Shown here in pieces: positions 29,615-38,836 of a stretch of 64,000 nt of DNA. How positions within the stretch are numbered: position 1 is the first letter of the stretch; each line of letters starts with the position of its first letter. Source of the stretch: Drosophila persimilis (lineage: Eukaryota > Arthropoda > Insecta > Diptera > Drosophilidae); contig NW_020825411.1 in the NCBI RefSeq assembly GCF_003286085.1, positions 124,001 to 188,000 on the forward strand, given 5' to 3'. A program made the translations under genes and the position numbers. Below the pieces are notes generated by a model. That model worked only from the letters and a program-made list of their open reading frames with translations, was not told where the DNA came from and searched no databases.

Positions 29615-30790
29615 CTAGCCTGCTGGGGATTCCTCGTCTTCATCTAAGGATGTTTCTATGTGCGGGTCGGTTTTAGGCTTATTGCTTTTACTTAGATTAA
29701 ACAATTTGTAGCTTAATCCTATTATGATTATGACAAATAGTAGTATTAAGCTTACATGTAATACATTATTTAATCGCGTATTTTCTATTACGATTTCTTT
29801 GGTTTGCAAATAAGACAGTGGTTTAATTTTTGTTACGTTATTGCTGATGTATATGCTTTGTGCAAATTCTGGTATTGAGTTGGATATTAAGAATTCGTTT
29901 AATGGTACACTGCAATTATGTATTCTTATTAATGCGATACCTTCTACTTTTATTTCTTGGTTTAGGCAATCTTGGTTTAATATGGTTTTTGGTAATTTCC
30001 AAGTTATGGGTTCTATGAAACTTATTTGAAAGTTTTGGTGTGCTTTGGTGTATGGACATTTTGTTTCTACTTGTTTGACTATTCCTGAAATACATTCGTC
30101 ATTTATTTTTCGTTTTGATTCTTTTTCATATACCTCGTTTTCTAGAACGTAATAATTGTTTTGCGTTAGGTCAGTGAGGATGTTATTATCTTCACCTGGA
30201 TATGGGACAATTTTAAGTATAGGAATATTTCTGATCTCTCGTGGGATGTTAGAAATTATTAGTATTTCGTTAGTGTCTGATTTTAACCAGGTAGATGTTT
30301 TGATATTTAATAATTTCTCTGAATCGATGTGTTTCAGGTAATCCTGCCTCAATAATTTTGGATTAAAGATCCCTAATTTTGTTAGCTGCATGCCTAATTC
30401 AATATCCTCTATGTACTCAGTAAAATGTTGAAGGTTAAATATTAATATTTCTAGTTGCTTATTTCTGTCATTATCCTTGTTTAATTTATTGACAACTTCT
30501 ATGCCAGAATTTACTCCTTGAATTACTAAGTTTAATTCGTTAGCTTGAACACTGTGGCTAGTCAGATTGTCTATTTTCCCTTCTAATTTGACTTTATCAT
30601 CTCGATCTAACGTTGCAAATAGATATTTATATATTGTGCCTACTGCATTTATAAGGCCTCTTTTGTTTCTTTTGGTTATTTTTATGACGTTGAATTCACG
30701 TTGCAATTTCTCGACTAAACATTGAACTTGGATTTCGTTATTAAGTTGGGGTGCCTGTTCTAGTAAACTCTGATATGTTTCATCTGTTCT
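29615..30790 (-). pseudogene. Errantivirus Env-like glycoprotein, main part
   Basis: Envelope protein of the 17.6/297/Tom type, which in intact elements is a class-I-like membrane fusion glycoprotein. Visible are a furin-type site (KRNKRG) followed by the hydrophobic GLINAVGTIYKYLF stretch characteristic of insect Env, a helical ectodomain with several Cys residues (DECISG, ETKCPYT, NQDCLNQ, HNCSVP), and a C-terminal membrane anchor (VLHVSLILLFVIIIIGLSY, about 50 residues from the end). A short charged tail ends EESPAG. The frame stays open upstream of 30706 to about 30790, then breaks; the signal-peptide part is in another frame at 30836-31084. Confidence 0.8.
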
Positions 30791-31084
30791 TTTATATTAA
30801 TTGTTAAATAATGATATTCATAATTAATGGGTATGTTAATGGTATGTTTTGAATATGAGATATCCATTCCTTGAGTTGATGGGATCTATCTCAATATTCT
30901 GTACGGTAGACTGTAGGACGGTGAACGTTATTAAGATTATAATCTTAATCAAGTTGTAGCTCCAGATTCCCAGTACTCTCTTCGGGTACTCTGCAATTAT
31001 CATATTTACTTTTATTCGATTTTTTCTTTCTTTTGAATTTTGTTTTATAGTGGGTGATTTTTCTCCCTCTATTTTTCTCTTCAA
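30791..31084 (-). pseudogene. Env N-terminus with signal/anchor segment
   Basis: Basic N-terminus, then LIKIIILITFTVLQSTVQ as a probable signal segment, then IEIDPINSRNGYLIFKTYH, which resembles the mature Env start of 17.6-type elements. It is separated from the main Env frame by a frameshift at about 30791-30836 and overlaps the end of integrase, as usual in this group. Confidence 0.55.
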
Positions 31085-32350
31085 AGTGCTTTTTGTGTAC
31101 CTGCCGAATTTCCCCTGTTCTTTTGAACGGATTGGTTGTTTTTGTTTTAACTAGGGGTGAACTAGAATCTACTTTAAAGTCGATTCTATCGTTATTCAAA
31201 TGATTGATCTCCTAACTTTATTCAGTTGGGTGTTATAATCTGGTAGTCCGGCGTACAGGAAGATATCAGCTGGGGATCTTTTTGTAATATTATGAACCGT
31301 TTTATGGTTATAAGTGTATAGAATTAACTCGAATTTTGTGAACTTGTTCTCTATGTTATCCTCGCTTGAAATAATTCTTAATTTTTCATTGATCGTTTTA
31401 TGTAGCCGTTCTACATCAGAAACTCCGTTTTTACTGGTAGTGATTCAACCATGCTTACAATGCTGCGCACATAAAGGCTGAATCTTTGTCGGCTTTAATT
31501 CCTTGTGGCTTGCCCATTTCGTTAAAGACTTTTATGATGGCTCTCTTGGTTTCTAACCAGTCACGACTCTTAACTTCTACAAGGTCCCTTAAGGGTAGCG
31601 AATTTAGAATGCATGATAGGAATTATTGATTGCCTACTAAATAGAAATCCATGATATACTTTTCTCTGATATTTTGTATTTCAGGGGTGATTTCGAAGGT
31701 TAGTTTGGTGTTACGATGATCTGTTTTAGCAACGTTGCACGTAGGACATTCACTGATAATATTTTGGATTTTCTTTTGATAATCGGGGTAGTAGAATTTT
31801 CCTTTTCGATACCTGGGTGAATTAGCTCTTTATGATTCTTCCATTTTGTTCTTTGAATTCGGAGTAGTTCGAAATATCTATGAGTTTGGTATTGGATTTA
31901 ATCAGTTTAGTCAAGTGATTGGAAATCCGGGAATGCTCTTTGGAACAGTGGGAAGTCTATTTCACTATGGAAATATAATGCACTCTTTTTGGTACACACA
32001 TATTCCTTTATTATATCTTTTGCTAATGACTTTCAGTATTTCAGTATATGTGATTTTTATCAGTATCTTGTGGAAATAGTGGGATGTTTCTACCTTATAC
32101 TCATTACCTTTAATCAGTTCTATTTGCCTATTATAGTAATTAATTGGTCGCTCTGTAAGTGGAATATAATTTGTATTATCTTCTTGCGCGCTATGGACCG
32201 TTGCACAATCACTATTAATGGTTTCCCCTAGTAGGTTTTCGGCTACATGATTCTCCTTTCCTGGTAGATATTTATTTTGAAGTCAACTTCATTTAATTTG
32301 ATCTTCCACCGTTGTAGCTTCATATTTGGTTCCTTGAGGTGACTCAACCA
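31085..32350 (-). pseudogene. Integrase region of errantivirus-like element, highly degraded
   Basis: Scattered frames only. Around 31740 the minus strand reads ISECPTCNVAKTDHRNTKL (CxxC of the HHCC finger), then TPEIQNIREKYIMDFY, MGKPQGIKADKDSAF near the second catalytic Asp, and HRTINEKLRI..NHKTVHNITK towards 31250-31400. The C-terminal basic NPFKRTGEIRQVHKKHFEEK is near 31100. Stops and shifts separate these pieces. Clearly a dead gene. Confidence 0.6.
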
Positions 32351-32352
32351 AA

Positions 32353-32742
32353 TCAAGGGATTATCGTATGATCACTCAATATCTCAAACGTTCTACCAAA
32401 CAGGTATGATCTGAAATACTTAGTTGCCCAAACTATAGCTAGTAATTCCTTTTCTATTGCTGAATAATTGATTTCATGTTCGTTTAAGGTTCTACTTGCA
32501 TAGCAAATTGGTTTGTGGTCTTGCGACAACACTGCTCCTAATGCAATGTTACTTGCATCGGTTGTTACCGTGATCATTTTGTTGAAATCTGGGAATGCGA
32601 GGATGGGGTCTGAGGTGATAAGTACTTTCAACTTTTCGAAGGCCTCGACGTATTTTTCCTCGGTTGGGTCTATGACTGCTCGTTTCTTTAATTTGAGTGT
32701 CATTGGTTTTGCTATGTTAGCGAAATTGGGAATGAATTTCAT
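32353..32742 (-). pseudogene. RNase H of errantivirus-like element
   Basis: Reads [13 protein letters not shown] (RT connection), then [37 protein letters not shown] and FEILSDH: three acidic RNase H motifs in order. The frame is lost after SDHTIIP, where further RNase H strands should follow. Directly downstream of RT (32831-33286) with a short frame-broken joint. Confidence 0.8.
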
Positions 32743-32830
32743 ATAAAATCCACATAAACCTATGAATGATTTTATTTTTGTAGTTGTTTTGTAGTTTGGG
32801 TATGGGGAAGTTTATTATAGCAGATATTTT

Positions 32831-33286
32831 CTATGGATTAGGTAGTATGCCGTTAGTTGTTACGACATGGCCTAGGAATTCCGTTTCTTTCTTCAGGAAT
32901 TCACACTTATCCATTTTAAGTTTGAGGTTTGCATCAATCAACTTTCCAAAGACCCTTTTAAGTGACAACAAATGTTCTTCCAATGATGTGGAATAGATAA
33001 TGATGTCGTCTAGATACACAAGGCAATCTTTGAAAATTAAATCTTCTAACAGATTGTTCATGGATCTTTGAAATGTGGCGGGGGCAGTAGTTAGCCCAAA
33101 AGGCACACGAGTGAACTCGTAATGACCTTGCTTAGTAGAGAAAGTTGTTTTTGGGACTGAGCTAGGTTCCATAGGAATTTGATGGAATCCCTTAGCTAAA
33201 TCGATTGTTGTGAAATACTGGCACCTACCTAGTTTATATAGTATTTCGTCCATTCTGGGTGTAGGAAATTTATCCTTGATTGTCAC
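32831..33286 (-). pseudogene. Reverse transcriptase of errantivirus-like element
   Basis: RT palm with [51 protein letters not shown] and catalytic YLDD ([12 protein letters not shown]), then [16 protein letters not shown]. Wording is that of 17.6/297. The N-terminal fingers are out of frame upstream (33287 on). Confidence 0.85.
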
Positions 33287-34010
33287 CTCGTCTTATTATG
33301 ATTCCCTGTCTAATCGTGTCTATGATTTGTTGATTCACTTCTTGATCGTGTATTTGTACTAGTGAAGGTCAAAATGAACTGAAACAAAAATAACTTTCTT
33401 TAGTTTCTCCTTTTCTTCGTCATTTAAAATTATGAATATAAAATTTTTGTTGGTTGGACAATTTTTGGTTGCATTACGTGTAATGCTCTTAGTCAGACGG
33501 ACGGGTCCATTAATGGTATTGACAGTGAAGTTTTCGCTATCGACTCTAGAATCTGTATAATTTTCATTTATTATATTTATTGACGATCCCGAGTCCGCGA
33601 AACCTCTTCATTTTTTATTATTTACTATTATTTCTATATATGGTCTTCCTCGATGTCTTCCGAGGCACTCTGCTGAAAATTTACATCCATTTTCATTTGT
33701 CCACTTTGACTTTCCCTTGATCGTTTGACCGGCAGATTCGGTGCACTGCGACCTGCCTAAGTCTGATTGATTTGATAGTTAGTGGGATTCTGTGATCTGC
33801 CCTGGTTTAGGGAATTTCTAAATTCATTAGATAATCCTGTATTATTTGCGGCATTATTTCCTGAATTATTTCTATTCGATCCATGGTTATTTCTAGAAGT
33901 ACTTGCGTTTTGATTGTTAGAATCGTTACAACTATAACGAGGGTAATAAGTTCCAACATTCCTACTGTTCGGGCCAGCCGCTGAAGAATAACCGTAACTT
34001 TAAGCATTAT
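33287..34010 (-). pseudogene. Gag end, protease and RT N-terminus of errantivirus-like element, degraded
   Basis: Short broken frames. 33807-34007 is Asn/Arg/Gly-codon-rich in one frame, as expected of a basic Gag tail; the protease region (about 33450-33600) has no intact D[TS]G visible to me. The element stops at about 34010. Confidence 0.5.
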
Positions 34011-34037
34011 TATTGTATTAGCAGACAGAGCCGCCTA

Positions 34038-34329
34038 TGTTGTAAAAAGTTGACTTTCTGCAGAGCTGCTCCGCTCTCCCGCTAAATGGGCTCTCTGCCG
34101 CCGCCACTTCGGCAATCACTTTGATCTAACGCCGTCGTCTATAGTTTAGTTCTATGCTAACCCCTCTGCGCATTGGTTGCATATCGATCTCGCATAAATT
34201 TTATCTGCCCATAGCAAGCAATCGGCTTCCGCTAAGCCACCAAGATTAAATACGAATTATAAAGTTTAACCCAAATTCTCTTTTCATTTTGAAACAAATA
34301 GGTGCCAAAAAAGCTTGGCATCTCAAACA
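34038..34329 (+). repeat. BEL/Pao 5' LTR (possibly truncated)
   Basis: Ends ..CATCTCAAACA one base before the PBS. The left end is set at TGTTGTAAAAAG (34038) by the TG..CA rule; sequence 34011-34037 may belong to it. It holds a pyrimidine/GC-rich core (GCTGCTCCGCTCTCCCGC). Confidence 0.6.
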
Positions 34330-34330
34330 T

Positions 34331-34348
34331 TGGTGACCCCGACGTGAT
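34331..34348 (+). promoter_or_regulatory. Primer-binding site, tRNA-Trp
   Basis: TGGTGACCCCGACGTGAT is an 18/18 complement of the 3' end of tRNA-Trp with CCA, the same primer class as avian sarcoma viruses. Confidence 0.85.
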
Positions 34349-34780
34349 ATAAAACCATTGCTTAATTGCGTTCCGTTAAAACACTTATTAATTATACAAT
34401 ATTTTGTTGTTGGGTTCTTTAACAACCAAAAAATACATTTGTGTGCACGTTGAAAATCAGTTTAAAGTGCAAATTCAGTGAGAGTGCGGCTGGAATATTT
34501 ATATACAAATTCCGGTACATTAAGCGTCGAATCCCTCATTCTCTGCGCAGTTGCAGCCGCGGTTCTTGACTTTTCGTGTCTTGCATTCTCGCTCTCGCGT
34601 CTATACATCGTCGCTTAAGCGGTATTTCATTTTCCGTTGTTGTGTCGAATTGCACAACGGTTAACATTGACAACGATCCGAATACAGGCGCGGGCGGCAA
34701 TATTGTGGTGGCTGATTCCAGACTGAGTCTCAGAGATTGGGAGTGAGCTGCGCGAAATCTTCGATACTCTTTTCATATCG
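34349..34780 (+). other. BEL/Pao leader
   Basis: Non-coding stretch between PBS and gag; AT-rich first, then GC-richer. A TGA closes the gag frame at about 34727, so the leader/gag boundary is uncertain. Confidence 0.5.
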
Positions 34781-35515
34781 TTGAAAGCTGAGTCGCTGGC
34801 TGCTGTTGAAGTAAGCCAGTCACACGTCGCTGCCCATTCTACGACTCTGCCAAGCCATTCCGGACATAGTACCATCATCATGGCTCACAAGCAGCGACTT
34901 CCTGAGCTGAAGGTGCCTAAGTTTTCTGGTGGATACGTCGAGTTTTCGGATTTTATGGCAATATTCAGATCGGTGATTGAAACGGATGCGGATCTCAGTG
35001 ACATCAAGAAATTCCAGCACCTTCGCTCTTGCCTCGCTGATGCGGCTTTGGATTCGGTTCGATCGTTGGAGCTCTCCAGTGCCAATTATCGTGCGGCTCT
35101 GGATATACTTAATAAACGCTTTAATAACAAAAGACTTGTTTTCCAGGCACACATCAAGAAGATTCTTGGGCTAAAGAGGGTAGACTCACCTTCTGCTAAA
35201 AGGCTTCGGGAGTTTTTGGATGCAGTCAATTTACCCATGCGAGCGTTGCAGACATTGGGAACTGCTGAGGAGATTTCAGGATTCATGGTCATGAACATGC
35301 TGCTGCAGAAGTTGGATTCGAAGACGCAAACCAAATGGGAGGAGCACACATCGTCGGATGCTATACCTACCGCAGAGGAATTCTTCGAATTCTTGAAAAT
35401 GGAGCGATTGCAATATGCTAGAGCGACGCACGCTAGTTGCGATCAGGTGGGAAAAACCATTCCTATACGCAGGTTAAGAAAACATGTAGCTTCCAACTCG
35501 AGTATGCGGCGGTAG
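34781..35515 (+). pseudogene. BEL/Pao Gag (DUF1759 type), C-terminally frameshifted
   Basis: Capsid-like Gag of a BEL/Pao element. LPELKVPKFSGGYVEFSDFM is the family signature, followed by IKKFQHLRSCLADAALDSVR, YRAALDILNKRFNN and the helical LREFLDAVNLPMRALQTLG. An ATG at 34880 precedes the signature. The open frame begins earlier without a standard start, so the N-terminus is uncertain. It ends at 35515 in a shifted frame before any CCHC knuckle, so nucleocapsid is not recovered. Plus strand, opposite to the neighbouring errantivirus. Confidence 0.8.
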
Positions 35516-35525
35516 GCATCTTAGT

Positions 35526-36203
35526 TTGTTGCACTTCGATAGAATACAGCCCACAACACAAAGCTGCCCAGGTATTACTCCTCCCGATCTGGCCGTTCAA
35601 CCGGACACTCTTTCCGTTGCTCAAAATTCTGCTAGCAGCTCGCCTCTACCTTCGTCTATCTCTCTTGCTGCCCAAGGTCTTCACTCTGATGTCGTGCTTC
35701 TGGTTACAGCCATGGTTCTCGTGAAGAATCGGTCTGGCGTTTTAGTTCCTTGTCGTGCCATCTTAGATTCAGGATCGCAGCTGCATCTCGTCACATCCAG
35801 GTTCGCCCAGCAGCTTCAGCTTAGGAGAACTCAATCGTCTGCACTTGTGTCTGGGCTGGGCGACACCAGCGTTTCTACCGAGGGATCCACCATAAGCATT
35901 TGTATGCATTCTCGCACCTCTGCTTACACAACAACGCTTACTGCTCTCATCGCCCCCACGATTACCGATTCTCAACCAAGTATGACAGTAAATGTATCCG
36001 ATTGGAGTTTTCCATCTAACATTCAGCTCGCTGATCCTTCATTTTTCAATCCTCAACGGGTTGATCTTCTCATTGCTGCGAGCTTTTTTTATGATCTCCT
36101 CTGCGTAGGGCAAATCAAACTCACCGATGGACTGCCTCTTCTGCAGAAGACCCGGCTTGGGTGGATCGTATCTGGCGGTGGACAGAAGGTATCAAGCTCG
36201 GCG
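35526..36203 (+). pseudogene. BEL/Pao protease (DUF1758 type), truncated by a retroposon
   Basis: Retropepsin with the BEL/Pao wording CRAILDSGSQLHLVTSRFAQ (catalytic DSG), a TTTLTALIAPTITDSQPS linker and the distal LADPSFFNPQRVDLLIAASF..LLQKTRLGWIVSG motif that ends the domain. The frame then enters a T-run at 36204, the tail of an oppositely oriented non-LTR fragment. RT, RNase H, integrase and 3' LTR of this element are not found further on. Confidence 0.8.
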
Positions 36204-36799
36204 ATTTTTTTTTTTTTTTTTTTGGATGTTGACATGCAATGACTGCATCTATCAAGAGGCGATGCAATTACTGCACCGTCAAGTGGCCCGTGTGACACCA
36301 GCAGAAGGCTGTTACGCGCGGATCCCAGGCAAAACGCAGCCCTCCTCCCGCCCAACCGACCGAGGGGCGAACCAAACGCGAACATGCAAGAAAGATAGAT
36401 ATTAGACTAACATTCGAGGAAAATTAGCACTAAACTTATTAAGAAATTAAGCATGCAATAAAATACAAAATACAAATACCACTACAATTACTAATTACTA
36501 GAAAGGTGTGTAAGGATTAGTAATTTAATAAGAGGAAGAGAATTAGTGGAGGATATAATATGGTAGAGGGAATTATAATCCGAGCATAAGACCCTAAACG
36601 GTTCATGCAAGGAATAATTCGATCTACAAAGTGGAAGGAACAACGGTATAAAGTTTCTAGTCAGTCTAATAGGAATCGTGAAGTTTATGCGGCTCAACAG
36701 ATCAGGGCTGTCTATGTCACCCCCGATCAAGTTGTGCATAAATATCACACCAAGCATTTTTCTACGGTTAACTAAGGATGGGAGGTATTGGTATAACAT
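36204..36799 (-). pseudogene. 3' end of a jockey/CR1-type non-LTR element with poly(A)
   Basis: The minus strand reads a C-terminal ORF2 fragment (36491-36799): NRRKMLGVIFMHNLIGGDID, SPDLLSRINFTIPIRLTRN, NYSLHEPFRVLCSDYN, LYHIIS. This pattern (RR..L..F..L..G..DSP.LL..I.F..P.R..R) is the conserved tail of jockey-superfamily ORF2. A 3' UTR of about 270 bases and a poly(A) tail (T-run 36204-36222) follow. It is 5'-truncated as usual for target-primed insertions, and inserted in the BEL protease. Confidence 0.7.
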
Positions 36800-37378
36800 T
36801 AACGCCTAGATCTCAGAGACTATAAAAGCTAGAGCAACCAAATTTGGTATTCACACTCCTAATATATCGGACCGAGACGAGTTTGTTTCAAAATTTCGCC
36901 ACACCCCCTTCCGCCCCCGCAAAGCATGCAAATCTGGGGATATTCATAAATCTCAGAGACTATTAAGGCTAGAGTAGCCAAATTTAGTATCCGCACTCCT
37001 GTTAGATCTCACTATAAATCGTATATCTCAGAATTTCGCCCCACCCCCTTCCGCCCACACAAAGGACGAAAATCTTTCGCATCGACAATATTGCAGATTG
37101 GAGAGAACTAAAAACGCAGAATCATAGAGAATGACCATATCTATCAGATTGCTGCATCTGGATCAGATCAGATCATTTTTATAGCCAAAAGCATGAAATC
37201 AATTTGCACTGGCTACGCAGCGCCCGACGTAACGCTCAGACTGATTTTCTGTCTCTCTCGCACGCACTCTTTGTCGTGTCGTTTAATATTAGCGGCGTCT
37301 GCCGGAGGAGAGCCATACTGACTAAGTATCGGGTATAAATGTAGGGTGCGGTATCCGCAGCAACTCAACGTTCCCCCT
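36800..37378 (+). mobile_element. DINE-1-like Helentron, 5'-truncated (copy D5)
   Basis: Begins at AACGCCTAGATCTCAGAGACTATAAAAGC and ends with AGTATCGGGTATA, a decayed hairpin (GGGTGCGGTATCCGCAGCAACTC) and CGTTCCCCCTT. Lacks the first half of the family. Confidence 0.8.
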
Positions 37379-37796
37379 TACGTCCCTTATCCTTACTACT
37401 TGGTGGCGCCACCCATCGGTGATAATGTGAACTAACTTCGATCTCAATCCTCCTTCTCAACCATGTAAAATCCTCTCAAATCGATCCTTCGCTCATTTAT
37501 ATTCTCTCTTCTCCCTCTTACTGTCAATGAACCTGGTCTTACGATTGGTCCCGTGTTGCGATTCAAACAACCCTCAAACAGGTAGGTCATCCCTTTGCAA
37601 TGAATCTAATGTGATAGTTTAGAGGTATTTTTTAAGTGTTTCCTGAAAAACGGTTTCGATGCCCTTGAACCATTCTACTTTCTCTATAATTTATATTCCT
37701 CCTTTGTGTACCTAACACTGTTCCATAGCAAAGTGCCTATATAACAACTACTCACAGCTAACAGCTAGTAAATAAACTATTAATCTTTCAACAACG
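37379..37796 (+). promoter_or_regulatory. Upstream region of the acidic ORF, with TATA box
   Basis: No TE similarity recognised. TATATAA at 37738-37744 lies 52 bases before the ATG, and about 30 bases downstream (ACAGCTAGTAAATAAAC) is where initiation would be expected, giving a short 5' UTR. CAGGTAGGT at 37578-37586 resembles a 5' splice site. Confidence 0.45.
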
Positions 37797-38150
37797 ATGG
37801 ATGACCTCGAAATCATTTTTATCGATTCCCAACCGGAATCAACCATAAATCTGGACTCTCAGCCGAGCTCCGTAGACCTGTCCTTGATTTTTGGGGTTAA
37901 GATCCAAACCTATCTCGAGAGCAACTTCACCTGTTTAAGTGACATTAAATGGGATGATGACGACGATGACCCAAGGAATGCAACGCCTAATAATGATTAT
38001 CCATCATACATTTTCCCGGATGATGACAACATTTTCGATTTAGTAGATAATCAGGATGATGATAAAAGATCTCGACTCCAGGAACTACTTCGGGACGAAG
38101 ATGATGATGACTTAATTGCTGCGGTAAAATTAGCTGAGGCGAAATTTTAA
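37797..38150 (+). CDS. Acidic 117-residue protein of unknown function
   Basis: ATG at 37797 in acceptable context (CAACGATGG). No family recognised. The N-terminal 50 residues are mixed (DDLEIIFIDSQPES, LSLIFGVKIQTYLESNF), then KWDDDDDDPRN, a second acidic cluster (FPDDDNIFDLVDNQDDDKR) and a helical end (RLQELLRDEDDDDLIAAVKL). Predicted pI is very low, with no membrane segment or signal peptide. Runs of Asp beside bulky hydrophobics resemble acidic activation or histone-binding segments, but that is only analogy. A TATA box lies 52 bases upstream and an AATAAA (38224-38229) 74 bases downstream, making a compact single-exon unit. It could be a host gene, a viral or transposon accessory gene, or chance. 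Confidence 0.5.
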   Translation: MDDLEIIFIDSQPESTINLDSQPSSVDLSLIFGVKIQTYLESNFTCLSDIKWDDDDDDPRNATPNNDYPSYIFPDDDNIFDLVDNQDDDKRSRLQELLRDEDDDDLIAAVKLAEAKF

Positions 38151-38223
38151 TAATCCGAATACATATTTATATAATAAGAATATTTTATGAATTTTTCTAA
38201 AAATAATATATACATATGTATAT

Positions 38224-38229
38224 AATAAA
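38224..38229 (+). terminator. Poly(A) signal AATAAA after the acidic ORF
   Basis: AATAAA in an AT-rich stretch just before the copia LTR at 38248. AT-richness makes chance occurrence likely, hence moderate confidence. Confidence 0.35.
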
Positions 38230-38247
38230 TATAAAACATTTAAACAC

Positions 38248-38496
38248 TATTGGTAGACTGGCTATGACAATTAGTAAACGGAAGACAGTACCAAGTTATG
38301 TTTTTCTTTAAAGATTATTTATGTATTTCTTGATTACTTTTTGCTGCAACACCGGTCCACACACTTGAGATTACAAAAGAAGAGAGAGAGTCGACACTTC
38401 AAGTGTGACCAGACTAACTCATAATAATAATACCTAACATATCGATAATATTATTTAATGTTATTATTTGAATGTGGGAATAGGCGTATTCCAACA
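38248..38496 (-). repeat. copia LTR 1
   Basis: Element strand starts TGTTGGAATACGCC (the copia LTR start) and ends CTACCAATA; 249 bp. The adjacent purine tract TTTTGAGGGGGGCG (38497-38510 on plus) marks the internal 3' edge. Differs from LTR 2-4 at a few bases. Confidence 0.9.
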
Positions 38497-38836
38497 CGCC
38501 CCCCTCAAAAATAACATTAATTATCAAAATCATAAAAATAAAAAATATAAAAAAAAGTTTTCATCATTAAATCAAAAAGGTAACATTCAATTGTTATTCT
38601 AATGTGGTTGGTGTGCATTCTGGGAAGTGTTATGTGATCTAGCATTTGCTCTAAGGATACGGGGAAAACCCAGAAAAACCCGATCAGATCACTTTAAAAT
38701 TAGATTAACATAAAATTAAATTACTTTAACAATTCATTGGTTCTTTTGGTTCAAATCAAAAAAAAATTAAATATGAATTACTGTAATAAATTCGGTAATA
38801 AAGCTTCATGTTCATGTTTTCATTAAATTGGAATCA
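38497..38836 (-). other. copia unit 1 purine tract and 3' untranslated region
   Basis: Purine tract next to the LTR, then AT-rich sequence without ORF up to the RNase H stop region. Same sequence follows LTR 2-4. Confidence 0.75.

Larger units (their letters stand above)
28928..34010 (-). mobile_element. Errantivirus-like Ty3/gypsy element (17.6/297 type), decayed, 5'-truncated
   Basis: Minus-strand order from high to low coordinate: gag end, protease, RT, RNase H, integrase, env, purine tract, 3' LTR. All pol parts are frame-broken. The 5' LTR, leader and gag N-terminus are absent because the sequence ends at about 34010 against BEL/Pao-element DNA. This is an old, non-functional copy of an insect endogenous retrovirus-like element. 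Confidence 0.8.

Noticed and set aside
35769..36385. Minus-strand ORFs over BEL/Pao protease
   Set aside because: The plus strand carries the DUF1758-type protease motifs; the antisense frames have no support.
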